Shown here: in pieces, positions 1 to 9,632 of the stretch
Layout: every line of letters starts with the position of its first letter
Position numbering within the stretch: the first letter of the stretch is position 1
From: Lentimicrobium sp.
GTDB taxonomy: Bacteria > Bacteroidota > Bacteroidia > Bacteroidales > Lentimicrobiaceae
Length of the DNA: 64,000 bases
Direction of reading: 5' to 3'
Assembly: GCA_019429275.1 (NCBI GenBank)
Contig: JAHYJC010000004.1
Span: 62,001 to 126,000 of the forward strand
Made by a program: the position numbers and the translations under genes
Notes under the pieces: generated by a model
Told to the model about the DNA's origin: nothing
What the model saw: the letters and a program-made list of their open reading frames with translations, nothing else
The model's database searches: none

Positions 1-1
1 T

Positions 2-2017
2 AACGGCATTGAACTCTGGACCATTCACCTGAAAACAGGGGAAGCCGAAAAACTTACATCTCCGGTGCTGAACGGCAGCATGGGATTTTCCTACGTTTGG
101 ATGCCCGATTCTCAATCTCTGCTTGTGCTAACTGTACCCGAGGATCGCAGACCAGTTCCTGAAAACAGAGAAATGCCTTTAGGTCCGGCTGTTCAGGAGT
201 CATCGGGTCGTAAGGCTCCGGTGAGAACCTATCAGGACCTGCTTCGCAATTCTGCAGATGAGGATTTGTTTGATTATTATACACTGTCGCTGGTTTTTAA
301 AACTGATTTGCAGGGAAATCAGACTGAATTTCTGCCATCTGCCATCTACCGTTCCCTGAATTTTTCACCCGATGGTAAATTTCTATTGGTTCAGACCATC
401 AGCAGGCCTTATTCCTATATCGTTCCATCTGGCCGTTTCCCAATGAATAATGCTATTTATAATTCTGAAGGAAAATTAATTATGGATCTTTATCATCGTC
501 CCCTTATCGATGAAATACCCACAGGTTTTGATGCAGTGGAGGTTGGGAAAAGGAGTATTGGCTGGCGGGCTGATACACCGGCCATGCTATTCTGGGCCGA
601 AGCCTGCGATGGTGGAGATCCGGCTGCCGAAGCTGAATACCGTGATGAAATTTATATGTTGAATGCTCCTTTTGATGGGGAGCCGGCACTTTTGGCTCAG
701 ACTCTAAACCGCTTCAGGGGAATCAGCTGGGGAAATGAAAATATTGCTATCTTATACGACGGTTGGAGAAAAAACCGCCGTTCAATATCCTATCTGATTG
801 ATCCATCTATCCGAAATGTGAATCCTCAAATAATTTTTGATCGGTCAACTGAAGATTATTATGGTAATCCGGGGACTTTTTTGCTTAAACAAAATGATTT
901 TGATGCATTTACACTTTGGTTTTCAGCCGATGGTAAAAAGATTTTTCTGAGAGGCGAAGGTTATTCCCCCGAAGGAAATAAACCCTTTCTTGATGAATTT
1001 AATTTGAAAACATTCAAAACCAAACGTTTGTGGCAGGCCGATGGTTTAACCACCTATGAATCTATTATCAGGGTTGTGGATCCCGAAAATAAACTGCTGA
1101 TTACTTCAATTGAAGGCAAAACTCAGAATCCCAACTATTTTCTGCGAAAAGGTAATAAAATAAGCACATTGACTCAATTTCCAAACCCATATACTTCATT
1201 TATGAATGTGAGTAAAGAGTTGATTCGCTACAAACGTAACGATGGTGTTGATCTTTCTGCAACGCTTTATTTACCTGCGGGATATGTCAAAGATCGTGAT
1301 GGAAAACTACCTACCCTGATGTGGGCTTATCCCAGGGAGTTCAAAGATGCCCAACAAGCCGGACAACTCAAAGAATCACCGCATACTTTTGTTCGGTTGA
1401 ATTATGGTTCGCCGGTATTCTGGGCAGCAAGGGGATATGCAATTATTGATGATGCAGACTTTCCTGTTATTGGCGAAGGCGAAAATGAGCCGAATGACCG
1501 GTTTACTGAACAGCTTGTTGCAAATGCTGCTGCAGCCATAGATTATGCAGTTGCGCTGGGAGTTGCCGATTCCAGTAGAGTTGCCATTGGTGGCCATTCC
1601 TACGGCGCCTTTATGACGGCAAATCTGATGGCTCACAGTGATTTGTTTGCTGCAGGAATTGCCCGCAGCGGAGCGTATAACCGCACCCTGACTCCATTTG
1701 GATTTCAGGCCGAAGAAAGGACCTTTTGGGAAGCGTCAGAGGTTTATCTGAAAATGTCTCCGTTTGTGCATGCCGATAAAATCAATGAGCCGCTTTTGCT
1801 GATCCATGGTGAGGCAGATAATAACCCGGGGACATTCACATTACAGAGTGAACGTTTGTACGGAGCCATACAGGGACTGGGTGGCACGGCCCGGCTAGTG
1901 TTGCTTCCCTTCGAAAGCCATGGTTATAGCGCCAGGGAAAATGTACTTCACATGCTTTGGGAAACAGATGCATGGCTGGAAAAATACGTTAAGAACAAAA
2001 GGGTCATTGAAAACTAA
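2..2017 (+). CDS. S9 family serine peptidase, glutamyl-endopeptidase-like (5' end missing)
   Basis: The frame is open from the left edge, so only the last 671 residues are seen and the true start lies upstream. The N-terminal part looks like the beta-propeller of prolyl-oligopeptidase relatives. The C-terminal third is an alpha/beta hydrolase with GGHSYGAF (nucleophile Ser codon at 1598-1600), an acid in HGEADNN and the His in ESHGY. The stretch after the nucleophile (TPFGFQAEERTFWEA) resembles the glutamyl-endopeptidase branch of S9 rather than DPP4 or acyl-peptide hydrolase. The likely role is exported or periplasmic peptide breakdown, but the signal peptide is outside the window. Family is firm; substrate preference is inferred. 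Confidence 0.88.
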   Translation, partial: NGIELWTIHLKTGEAEKLTSPVLNGSMGFSYVWMPDSQSLLVLTVPEDRRPVPENREMPLGPAVQESSGRKAPVRTYQDLLRNSADEDLFDYYTLSLVFKTDLQGNQTEFLPSAIYRSLNFSPDGKFLLVQTISRPYSYIVPSGRFPMNNAIYNSEGKLIMDLYHRPLIDEIPTGFDAVEVGKRSIGWRADTPAMLFWAEACDGGDPAAEAEYRDEIYMLNAPFDGEPALLAQTLNRFRGISWGNENIAILYDGWRKNRRSISYLIDPSIRNVNPQIIFDRSTEDYYGNPGTFLLKQNDFDAFTLWFSADGKKIFLRGEGYSPEGNKPFLDEFNLKTFKTKRLWQADGLTTYESIIRVVDPENKLLITSIEGKTQNPNYFLRKGNKISTLTQFPNPYTSFMNVSKELIRYKRNDGVDLSATLYLPAGYVKDRDGKLPTLMWAYPREFKDAQQAGQLKESPHTFVRLNYGSPVFWAARGYAIIDDADFPVIGEGENEPNDRFTEQLVANAAAAIDYAVALGVADSSRVAIGGHSYGAFMTANLMAHSDLFAAGIARSGAYNRTLTPFGFQAEERTFWEASEVYLKMSPFVHADKINEPLLLIHGEADNNPGTFTLQSERLYGAIQGLGGTARLVLLPFESHGYSARENVLHMLWETDAWLEKYVKNKRVIEN

Positions 2018-2059
2018 CCTGTTTTGTAAAGATTTTTATTTCCATGTCTTAAAAGCATA

Positions 2060-2092
2060 TTGAATAACCAGCTTATTACTTTTATACCTTTG
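2060..2092 (+). promoter_or_regulatory. Bacteroidota-type promoter for the J-domain gene
   Basis: A TTG at 2060-2062 lies 22 nt before TACCTTTG (2085-2092), matching the -33 TTTG and -7 TAnnTTTG pattern of the Bacteroidota housekeeping sigma factor. Transcription would begin about 65 nt before the ATG at 2167. Confidence 0.5.
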
Positions 2093-2166
2093 CAGTTTTG
2101 ATAAGAATCATGGCAATAGATTGTTTGCCATTCAATAATAATTTTAGTTTTTGATTACATAATTTT

Positions 2167-2895
2167 ATGGCTAATATTTCATTTGGGAAATGGATTGGCG
2201 GTGGCCTGGGTTGGGTTTTGGGAGGCCCCATTGGAGGAATTCTTGGCTTTGTGTTTGGATCTTTTTTCGATAACCTTCAAAACGGGTATGAACAGAAAGG
2301 GTTTACTCCTACCCAGGAGGGTGACTTCAAGGTCAGTCTTTTGGTTCTGGTTGCAGCCATTATGAAAGCCGATGGTAAAATTCTGAAATCAGAACTCAAT
2401 TATGTAAAGATTTTTTTATTGAGACAATTTGGTCAGGCAGAGGCTGATCGGCTTTTATTATTGTTGCGCGAGATTCTTCGCCAGGATTTAGATGTTGATG
2501 AAATCTGTGAACAGATACAGGAAAATATGGAGTATCCTTCGCGTTTGCAGCTTGTTCATTTCCTTTTAGGAATAGCAACCTCCGATGGCGAACCCCATGC
2601 TGCTGAGGCTGAAGTCCTGCGAAGGGTTTGTCTTCATATGGGTATAAGGCAAATGGATTTTGAATCGATTAAGGCCATGTTTGTTGTAAAAACCGACAGT
2701 CCTTACCGAATTCTGGAAGTTACTCCTGAAGCTACCGACGAAGAGGTAAAAAAAGCTTATCGAAAAATGGCTCTGAAATATCATCCCGATAAGGTAACTC
2801 ATTTGGGTGAAGATGTTCAGAATGCTGCCAAAGAAAAATTTCAGAAGCTGAATCAGGCGTATGATGAAATTAAAAAACAAAGGGGAATAATCTGA
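2167..2895 (+). CDS. TerB-like / DnaJ-domain co-chaperone (DjlA-like)
   Basis: A 242-residue protein. It starts with a glycine-rich hydrophobic stretch (about residues 9-33, [17 protein letters not shown]) that could anchor it in or at the membrane. Next comes a TerB-like helical domain (about 55-170). It ends in a J domain (about 178-242) with the HPD motif in KYHPDKV, which stimulates the ATPase of DnaK. This architecture is that of DjlA-type co-chaperones. It is transcribed alone, from a recognisable promoter at 2060-2092, and faces a convergent methyltransferase gene. The client is unknown. Confidence 0.85.
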   Translation: MANISFGKWIGGGLGWVLGGPIGGILGFVFGSFFDNLQNGYEQKGFTPTQEGDFKVSLLVLVAAIMKADGKILKSELNYVKIFLLRQFGQAEADRLLLLLREILRQDLDVDEICEQIQENMEYPSRLQLVHFLLGIATSDGEPHAAEAEVLRRVCLHMGIRQMDFESIKAMFVVKTDSPYRILEVTPEATDEEVKKAYRKMALKYHPDKVTHLGEDVQNAAKEKFQKLNQAYDEIKKQRGII

Positions 2896-2976
2896 GCCGT
2901 ATGCAATGCTAGTTTACCCGCAAACTTCACTAATTAACCAATATATAGAGTAAGCGGTTTTTAACCAAATTGTTTT

Positions 2977-3852
2977 CTAGAATCTAACAACAGTACCAAG
3001 AGGTAATTTTTTTTTATAGCTGTCTTCCAAAAAAAGTTCACCATATTCAAGACTTTCGCGTTTACCAAAAATCTGGTCAATCAGGTTTTTTCCTATTAAA
3101 GAAGAGAATCCCATAGAATAAAGGCTCATCAGCAGAAAATTTTCATCAGGATCAAGCAGTGCATGGCACAGTTTAACCATTTCATTCAGGTTTTCTTCAA
3201 GTACCCATTTTTCTCCATCTGCCCCGCGGCCATATGCAGGAGGGTCCAGAATTATCCCGTTGTAACGCGAATCTCTGCGAACTTCCCTTTTTACAAATTT
3301 CAGGGCATCTTCAACTATCCAGCGGATACCGTCAAGTCCACTTAATTCCATATTTTCTCTGGCCCAACTGATCACAGGTTTCACCGAATCGACATGAACG
3401 ACCTCTGCACCAGCAGCACAAGCAGCCAGTGAAGCACCTCCGGTGTAAGCAAAAAGATTGAGAACTTTTGGCCTGGAATTTTTCATCGATTTGATCTTGT
3501 CATAAATGAAATTCCAGTTGTCGGCCTGTTCAGGGAAAATTCCGATGTGCCTGAAACTTGTCAACCCCAGGCGCATTTTCAAATGCAGAGATTTATAATT
3601 GTATTCAACCGGCCACTGCTCTTTACATCCTTTATTGAGTATCCAGCTACCTTTTTCAGGATCTTTTTTTTCTTTATGAAATTTAGCATCCGATTTTTGG
3701 AGCCAAATTTCACTGCTTAATGATTTATCCCAGACAGCTTGTGGCTCAGGCCTGATAAGTGTCTGGATGCCAAATCGTTCCAGTTTTTCAAAATTACCTG
3801 AGTCAATCAACTCATAATCTTTCCATTGCCCGGGTTTTAGCAGTTTTATCAT
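2977..3852 (-). CDS. class I SAM-dependent methyltransferase, RlmI-like
   Basis: A 291-residue cytosolic protein. The central Rossmann methyltransferase fold has the SAM-binding motif VLNLFAYTGGASLAA (about residues 130-145), an acidic ribose-binding position in VVHVDSV, and the catalytic-type motif ILDPPAYGRG (about 200-210). The ppA-type DPPxY loop and the N-terminal segment place it near the RlmI/RlmK 23S rRNA cytosine methyltransferases, but it lacks the full PUA domain of E. coli RlmI, so the target is uncertain. It is transcribed divergently from the SpoU methyltransferase at 3940, 87 bp away, making a pair of RNA-modification-type genes. Confidence 0.8.
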   Translation of the reverse strand: MIKLLKPGQWKDYELIDSGNFEKLERFGIQTLIRPEPQAVWDKSLSSEIWLQKSDAKFHKEKKDPEKGSWILNKGCKEQWPVEYNYKSLHLKMRLGLTSFRHIGIFPEQADNWNFIYDKIKSMKNSRPKVLNLFAYTGGASLAACAAGAEVVHVDSVKPVISWARENMELSGLDGIRWIVEDALKFVKREVRRDSRYNGIILDPPAYGRGADGEKWVLEENLNEMVKLCHALLDPDENFLLMSLYSMGFSSLIGKNLIDQIFGKRESLEYGELFLEDSYKKKLPLGTVVRF

Positions 3853-3939
3853 TTTAGGATGTGTTGTCAGTCAAAGATACTATGCAAAGATGCGAATTTT
3901 CTCTAATTTTGCTTTCAATCCGCCTTCATTCCATCAACT

Positions 3940-4734
3940 ATGTCAGAAATGATAAGCAGTCCCGGGAACCCGAGGATAAAGAATCTTTTACTTCTTCAGC
4001 AAAAATCGCGCGAAAGACGAAAACAGAACCTTGTTGTCGTGGAAGGAATTCGCGAAGTAGGTATTGCATTCCAGAATGGATTTAAAATATCAGAGTTATA
4101 TGTTTGCCGGGAAATTGCCAAAAATGCTGATTACAGCAAAATGGTTGATCCGGCTGGGATTACTTTTGTGAGTGAAGCTGTATTTGGAAAACTGGCTTAT
4201 CGTGAAGGTTCTGATGGTTGTATTGCACTGCTTGAACCGAAATGGTTAAAAATCCCGGAAGTAAAACTCAGTGCTTTACCTTTGGTGATTGTGTTGGAGT
4301 CGATCGAGAAACCAGGCAACCTTGGAGCAATCCTTCGCACCGCCGATGCGGTTAACGCTGATGCAGTGATTGTTTGTGATCCCCTGACAGATATTTATAA
4401 TCCGAATGTGATCAGAGGCAGTATCGGTTGCGTTTTTTCAAGACAGGTTATAGCCTGCTCAACCGATGATGCCCAAAACTGGCTTAAAGAAAAAAGAATT
4501 GTTTCCTTTGCAGCTGAACTCAAGGCATCAAATCCTTACTTCAATCATGATTATCGCAAGCCTGTTGCTTTTGTGCTGGGGACAGAAGCCAATGGCCTCA
4601 CTCAAAAATGGATTGATTTTTGCGATGAACGCATCATTATTCCTATGCTTGGAAGTATTGATTCACTGAATGTTTCGGTCTCAACTTCGGTAATTGTTTT
4701 TGAAGCCATGCGTCAGAGAGGGTTTCAAAAATAA
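3940..4734 (+). CDS. TrmH/SpoU-family RNA 2'-O-methyltransferase
   Basis: A 264-residue protein with an N-terminal substrate-binding domain (about 1-95, beginning with the typical ISSPGNPRIKNLLLLQQKSRERRK) and a C-terminal SPOUT knot domain. The SPOUT motifs are visible: VLESIEKPGNLGAILRTADA (motif 1), VLGTEANGL (motif 2) and PMLGSIDSLNVSVSTSVIVFE (motif 3). It should methylate a ribose 2'-OH in rRNA or tRNA; family members of this length are usually 23S rRNA methyltransferases, but the site cannot be read from sequence. It starts just upstream of a secreted GH18 gene 38 bp away, with which it may be co-transcribed. Confidence 0.9.
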   Translation: MSEMISSPGNPRIKNLLLLQQKSRERRKQNLVVVEGIREVGIAFQNGFKISELYVCREIAKNADYSKMVDPAGITFVSEAVFGKLAYREGSDGCIALLEPKWLKIPEVKLSALPLVIVLESIEKPGNLGAILRTADAVNADAVIVCDPLTDIYNPNVIRGSIGCVFSRQVIACSTDDAQNWLKEKRIVSFAAELKASNPYFNHDYRKPVAFVLGTEANGLTQKWIDFCDERIIIPMLGSIDSLNVSVSTSVIVFEAMRQRGFQK

Positions 4735-4772
4735 TCTAAGTTTTTCTTTAATTTACTCTGGATAAATTCAAT

Positions 4773-6527
4773 ATGCCAAGAATCCTGTTTGTTTACCTCT
4801 TATCACTTTGCTTCCTGCCGGTTTTTGCCCAGCACTTGTCAATTCATCAGGAAGAATCTGCAAAATATGCCGCTTTGGGCTTAATCAGCGATTGGCAATA
4901 TGATAGTCTGAATAATTATGTTGTGGTAAAATCTTTTGCCAGGCCGTCTCAGTCTCTTCAAAAAAGGGTTTTTGGATATCATCCCTACTGGAGTGGCAGT
5001 GTCTGGCAGAATTATCGCTGGGATTTACTGAGCGATTTAAGTTATTTCTCCTATGAGGTCAACCCTGAAACAGGTGAAGCAATCACAATTCACGACTGGG
5101 CTAATGCCGCAGTATTAGATACTGCAATTTCACGGGGAGTTAAAGTTCATTTGTGTGTTACCTTGTTTTCGGGACATGCAACATTTTTTGGTAATCCACA
5201 GGCTCAGCAAACATTGACATCAAATCTTATTTCACTGATAGCTTCACGGGGTGCTCATGGCATTAACCTTGATTTTGAAGCAGTTCCTGCATCACAGCAA
5301 CAAGGGTTGACTAACTACATTATTCAGTTGTCAGAAGCTTTGCATTCGGCACTTCCCGGGGCTGAACTCAGCATAGCCGCCCCTGCCGTGAACTGGAGCA
5401 ATACTTTCGATCTGCGGGCAATTACACCCTGGCTCGATTTTATCATGATCATGGCCTACGATTATTACTGGAACGGAAGCAGCCTGGCCGGTCCTGTGTC
5501 AGGCTTGTGGCCGCTGGTTTCTTCTTTTGATTATGGTGTCAACAGGTCTCTTTCCTATTATCAGGGAATGGGAGTGCCTGCAAATAAACTGCTGCTTGGT
5601 TTGCCCTACTATGGACGGGAATGGCCTGTAAGTTCAAATTCACTTCCGGCAGCGACAACCGGTTCAGGTTTTGCAGTTACTTACCGGAATATCAGAGCAA
5701 ATGCTACTTTTTATAACCCTTCAAATCTTTACTGGGATTACAGGAGCTACAATCCTTACTACAGTTATTTTACTTCACAATGGCGACAATGCTTTTTTGA
5801 TGATGAGAGAAGCCTTGGAGCAAAATACGACCTCGTAAACAGGAGACAGGTAGCTGGAATAGGGATATGGGCACTTGGTTATGATAATGGCTACAGCGAA
5901 TTGTGGAATCTGATTGAAGAAAAATTTACCGGTGGCCCATTAGATTTTTGCAACGACACCATTTATGATTCTGGTGGCCCATGGTGGAATTATGCCAACA
6001 ACGAAACCTACACCGAAACTATTTTTTCAGCCTGGCCGGGTCAGTTGAGTTTGTCGTTCAATAGCTTAAGCCTGGAGCCTGGTTTTGATTCTCTTTGGAT
6101 TTATGATGGCAACAATACTGATGCTCCTCTGCTAGTTGCAGTTTCTGGAAATGAACTGCCGATACCAGTATTGACAACAGACAATGTTTTCACAATAAAA
6201 TTTTTCTCTGACAACCTGACCACCAGGGCTGGTTATGAGCTGGTGTGGAGCTGCACCACTTCCGGAGTCAATGCGAAGGAGGGGGTTTTGAATTTCAAAA
6301 TAAACCCAAATCCAGTTAATAAAATTCTGAATATCGAACTTCCTGATTCATTAGCCGGTAAGGTTCATGTTTTAATTTTCGATTTAAAAGGCAAGGTCGT
6401 TTTGGCCAAAATTCAGGAAAATACGTCATCAATTCACATTCCGGTTAGCAATCTGAGTTCGGGACTTTATATTCTTCAGATAGAGGTTGACAGTAAAGCC
6501 AATCGAAAAAAAATCGCTGTTTTATAG
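4773..6527 (+). CDS. secreted GH18 glycoside hydrolase with CUB-like and T9SS sorting domains
   Basis: 584 residues. A signal peptide (1-20, ending VFAQ) is followed by a GH18 TIM barrel (about 65-390) with the catalytic motif GINLDFEAV (general acid Glu about residue 169, assisting Asp 167) and the conserved IMAYDYYW strand. Then comes a CUB-like beta-sandwich (about 392-493, CNDTIYDSGG to YELVWSC). The C-terminal about 75 residues (INPNPVNKILNIELP to ASGLYIL-like SSGLYILQI) form a type IX secretion sorting domain. The enzyme is thus exported by Sec, then to the surface by T9SS. Barrels of this subtype act on chitin-like or peptidoglycan glycans; the exact substrate is not shown. Confidence 0.9.
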   Translation: MPRILFVYLLSLCFLPVFAQHLSIHQEESAKYAALGLISDWQYDSLNNYVVVKSFARPSQSLQKRVFGYHPYWSGSVWQNYRWDLLSDLSYFSYEVNPETGEAITIHDWANAAVLDTAISRGVKVHLCVTLFSGHATFFGNPQAQQTLTSNLISLIASRGAHGINLDFEAVPASQQQGLTNYIIQLSEALHSALPGAELSIAAPAVNWSNTFDLRAITPWLDFIMIMAYDYYWNGSSLAGPVSGLWPLVSSFDYGVNRSLSYYQGMGVPANKLLLGLPYYGREWPVSSNSLPAATTGSGFAVTYRNIRANATFYNPSNLYWDYRSYNPYYSYFTSQWRQCFFDDERSLGAKYDLVNRRQVAGIGIWALGYDNGYSELWNLIEEKFTGGPLDFCNDTIYDSGGPWWNYANNETYTETIFSAWPGQLSLSFNSLSLEPGFDSLWIYDGNNTDAPLLVAVSGNELPIPVLTTDNVFTIKFFSDNLTTRAGYELVWSCTTSGVNAKEGVLNFKINPNPVNKILNIELPDSLAGKVHVLIFDLKGKVVLAKIQENTSSIHIPVSNLSSGLYILQIEVDSKANRKKIAVL

Positions 6528-6735
6528 TCGGCTTCTTTAATGTCAGGCATGACTTAAAGCGTATTAACTGATTTTATTTCCTCATTTTCAAAGCAATAAA
6601 GATCTGACAATCTCCTGATTGTTCTAATCATAGTTTGATACATCATGTTTATTAAAATTCCTTGTCATGTAATATAAATATTGACAAAATGTCAGTTTTT
6701 TAATTTATTAACTTCAAATTCTCTCAAGGTTGTAG

Positions 6736-6743
6736 TAACTTTG
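6736..6743 (+). promoter_or_regulatory. -7 box before the sigma-54-type regulator
   Basis: TAACTTTG matches the Bacteroidota -7 consensus TAnnTTTG and lies 28 nt before the ATG at 6772. No convincing -33 TTTG is seen at the right distance. Confidence 0.4.
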
Positions 6744-6771
6744 CCGTTGAAATTATATCATTTTATTTATA

Positions 6772-7998
6772 ATGGATATTCAATCAATTAAACAACGTTT
6801 TGGTATAACCGGTCATTCGCCTTTGCTTGACAGGGCTATAGATGTTGCCCGACAGGTGGCACCCACCGATATAACAGTATTGATAAATGGTGAAAGTGGC
6901 GTGGGTAAAGAAGTTTTTCCCCAGATCATTCATAATCTCAGTTCCCGGAAACATGGTCCTTATATTGCTGTAAACTGTGGTGCAATTCCCGAAGGAACCA
7001 TTGATTCAGAATTGTTTGGTCATGAAAAGGGCTCATTTACAGGAGCACATGAGGCGAGAAAAGGATATTTTGAAGTTGTGAATGGTGGAACCATCTTTCT
7101 TGATGAGGTTGCTGAACTTCCTCTTTCCACGCAGGTCAGATTGCTTCGTGTACTGGAAACCGGAGAGTTTTTTAAAGTAGGTTCTTCCAAAGTTATCAAA
7201 ACCGATGCAAGGGTTGTGGCGGCAACCAATGTTGATATTCCCGAGGCCATTCAAAAAGGAAAATTCAGACAGGATCTGTTTTACAGATTGAATACAGTTC
7301 CAATCTTTATTCCACCTTTGCGGGAGAGAAAAGACGATATTGTTTTGCTTTTTAGGAAATTCGCAGTTGATTTTGCCGAAAAATACCGCATGCCGGCGCT
7401 CGAACTCGATGATTCATCAAGGCAGATGCTAATGAATTACAGATGGCAGGGGAATATTCGTCAGCTTAAAAATATTACTGAACAAATTTCAATTATCGAA
7501 CAAAGCAGATTGATTACCTCTGACATTCTGCAAACGTATTTGCCCCGTGAAAACCGCGATTTGCCGGTTCTTTATAACAAAGAGTCTGCTTCGTCGGATT
7601 TTTCGGAACGTGAATTGCTCTATAAAGTGCTGTTTGACATGAAGCGCGACATCAATGAGATGAAAAAGCTTGTTGTTGATATACTTGAACAGGGAGGAGT
7701 AAGTCACGATCTAAAAAGAGAACATCAACCCATAATTGCTCAGCTCTACAATGAAATTGATAATCAGGGCGATGAAGAGAATATGAATTATACGGGTAAT
7801 CCTTCTGAGCCGATTGTACTCGATACTTTTTATACACATGAGGTGCTTGACGATTCATTGTCTCTTGAAAAAAGAGAGATTGAGCTTATTAAAAGAGCCA
7901 TAGATAAACATGGGGGAAAAAGGAAAAATGCTGCCAGGGAATTGGGCATATCCGAAAGAACCCTTTACAGGAAAATAAAGGAGTATGACATTCATTAA
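6772..7998 (+). CDS. sigma-54-interacting transcriptional activator lacking a receiver domain
   Basis: 408 residues. The AAA+ domain begins almost at the N terminus: Walker A GESGVGKE (about 40-47), sigma-54 contact loop GSFTGA (about 87-92, Ser for the usual Ala), Walker B FLDE (about 109-112) and the arginine-rich PLRERKDDI. A variable linker of about 100 residues follows, then a Fis-type helix-turn-helix (NAARELGISERTLYRKIKEY) at the end. There is no receiver or GAF sensor domain, so activity must be controlled by another protein or by amount. It overlaps lptE by 14 bp, so the genes are translationally coupled; this order with lptE and secG is common in Bacteroidota. Confidence 0.93.
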   Translation: MDIQSIKQRFGITGHSPLLDRAIDVARQVAPTDITVLINGESGVGKEVFPQIIHNLSSRKHGPYIAVNCGAIPEGTIDSELFGHEKGSFTGAHEARKGYFEVVNGGTIFLDEVAELPLSTQVRLLRVLETGEFFKVGSSKVIKTDARVVAATNVDIPEAIQKGKFRQDLFYRLNTVPIFIPPLRERKDDIVLLFRKFAVDFAEKYRMPALELDDSSRQMLMNYRWQGNIRQLKNITEQISIIEQSRLITSDILQTYLPRENRDLPVLYNKESASSDFSERELLYKVLFDMKRDINEMKKLVVDILEQGGVSHDLKREHQPIIAQLYNEIDNQGDEENMNYTGNPSEPIVLDTFYTHEVLDDSLSLEKREIELIKRAIDKHGGKRKNAARELGISERTLYRKIKEYDIH

Positions 7999-8530
7999 AT
8001 ATCTGTCGGTTATTGATTTGAATGGCAGAAATATAAAATTATTGTTGTTGTCCATAGTATTTATGCTGGCAACAGTTGGATGTGGAGTATATTCCTTCAC
8101 CGGAGCATCAGTTCCTCCGGAAGCCAAAACGGTTTCTGTTACGCTGTTTCCGAATAAGGCAGAGATTGTTCAGCCATCGCTCAGTCAAACTTTTACTGAT
8201 GCTTTGCGCGATAAGTTTACTTCTCAAACCAGCCTCAGCATTATTCCCCGTGGCGGAGACCTGCATTTTGAAGGTGAAATCACGAGATACTCAACCGAAC
8301 CGGTGGCCATTACAGGTCAGCAAACTGCCGCACTGATAAGGCTTCAAATTACTGTAAATGTGCGTTATACGAGCAAGTTCAGCACAAAAGATAATTTCGA
8401 AACATCTTTTTCACGGTTTCAGGATTATAACAGTAGCCTGAATCTTAGTGCAGTTGAAGCTGATCTGATCGAAAAAATTTCAGCCGAACTGGTCGATGAT
8501 ATTTTTAATAAAGCAGTAGTAAATTGGTAA
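7985..8530 (+). CDS. lptE: LptE-family outer-membrane LPS assembly lipoprotein
   Basis: 181 residues. An N-terminal hydrophobic stretch leads to a lipobox (ATVGC, Cys at about residue 33), so the mature protein should be an outer-membrane lipoprotein. The remainder (GVYSFTGASVPPEAKTVSV... FTDALRDKFTSQTSL... GEITRYSTEP) matches the LptE-like family of Bacteroidota. LptE plugs the LptD barrel that inserts lipopolysaccharide in the outer leaflet; LptD is not in the window. The ATG lies inside the end of the upstream regulator gene, and the downstream TPR gene begins within 6 bp of its stop. Confidence 0.85.
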   Translation: MTFIKYLSVIDLNGRNIKLLLLSIVFMLATVGCGVYSFTGASVPPEAKTVSVTLFPNKAEIVQPSLSQTFTDALRDKFTSQTSLSIIPRGGDLHFEGEITRYSTEPVAITGQQTAALIRLQITVNVRYTSKFSTKDNFETSFSRFQDYNSSLNLSAVEADLIEKISAELVDDIFNKAVVNW

Positions 8531-8535
8531 ACAAC

Positions 8536-9606
8536 ATGAACCTGAGGCGGTTTGATAATTTTTTGGCTAATCCGGCTTTGCTTGATAACTCGACTTTGCT
8601 TGAATTAGAGCATCTTGTACAAGAATTTCCATACTTTCAGATTGCTCAGATACTGCTTGCTTTAAATTCAAGGATTGTAAATGATATCAGATATAGCACC
8701 CGTTTGAAAGTTGCTGCTGCGTATGCAGGAAACAGAGGTTTGTTAAGAAATCATATTGAAAGACTTGCCGCTGGAGCCACTGGTGAAATTGCAGTTGTTG
8801 ATGATGTGGATGAGAATGTCCTTTCTCCTGATGTCGGAGTCCGTCATGAGGGAGAGTCGGAAAGGCAGCCTGCCAGACCTACTGAAAATGATGTAGTTGT
8901 TGGTGTTGCGGATAAAGAATCCAATGAAAAAAATGACGGGTTTCAGCCCCTGGTATCAGATGCAGAAACAAATGAAATTGCTGAAAATCATGAAGAAGTA
9001 AAAGAAGAAGCTGCCCGATTGCTTCAGCTCAGAAATTTGGTTGACAGACGTCTTGCAGAATTGACCGGTAAAGATGCTGCAGGTCAGGATGCACCTTTGG
9101 TTGAAGACAGCAAAAATGATATTGAATTAAAGGTAAGTGATGGCGCCAAAGATCAATCAACCAATGATGCATCAGAGGATAAAGCCACTGCTTTTCCTGA
9201 TGAATTATTACTTGAAAGCCTCTTGTCAGGCATATACAATCTTGAAGCAGACACAAAAGATGAGAATTCAAGTCAGGCAGAACTTTCAACTGAACATAAA
9301 AAAAGTTCTAAAGATGCTGAAACTGCTTCCGACAGAAATAAGGCAATTATTGACCGGTTCATTGCTGAAGGACCAGTAATCAGTAAGCCCAAAAAGGAAT
9401 TTTTTAATCCTTTGGAAAAGGCAAAAAAGAGTACAATTGATCAGGATAATCTCGTAACTGAAACATTGGCAAAGATTTATCTTCAGCAAAGAAACCCCGA
9501 AAAAGCTATAAAAATTTATCAGAAATTAAGTTTGATTAATCCGGAAAAAAGTAGTTACTTTGCAGCCCAAATTGCGAAAATACAGAATGATCTGTTGAAC
9601 GCTTGA
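8536..9606 (+). CDS. acidic protein with C-terminal TPR-like repeat, lptE-secG neighbour
   Basis: 356 residues from the ATG at 8536; an in-frame TTG at 8524 is possible but overlaps the lptE stop. The N-terminal 80 residues are helical (LEHLVQEFPYFQIAQILLALN). The middle (about 85-290) is low in complexity and rich in Glu, Asp and Lys, probably disordered. The last 50 residues (TETLAKIYLQQRNPEKAIKIYQKLSLINPEKSSYFAAQI) are a TPR-like helical pair. No signal peptide is seen, so it is probably cytosolic. It is widely found between lptE and secG in Bacteroidota; its function is not known to me. Confidence 0.8.
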   Translation: MNLRRFDNFLANPALLDNSTLLELEHLVQEFPYFQIAQILLALNSRIVNDIRYSTRLKVAAAYAGNRGLLRNHIERLAAGATGEIAVVDDVDENVLSPDVGVRHEGESERQPARPTENDVVVGVADKESNEKNDGFQPLVSDAETNEIAENHEEVKEEAARLLQLRNLVDRRLAELTGKDAAGQDAPLVEDSKNDIELKVSDGAKDQSTNDASEDKATAFPDELLLESLLSGIYNLEADTKDENSSQAELSTEHKKSSKDAETASDRNKAIIDRFIAEGPVISKPKKEFFNPLEKAKKSTIDQDNLVTETLAKIYLQQRNPEKAIKIYQKLSLINPEKSSYFAAQIAKIQNDLLNA

Positions 9607-9632
9607 AATAACCTCAAATACAAAACATTAAA

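Noticed and set aside
8524-8535. TTG start for the TPR gene
   Set aside because: Overlaps the lptE stop and adds four residues only; the ATG at 8536 is preferred.
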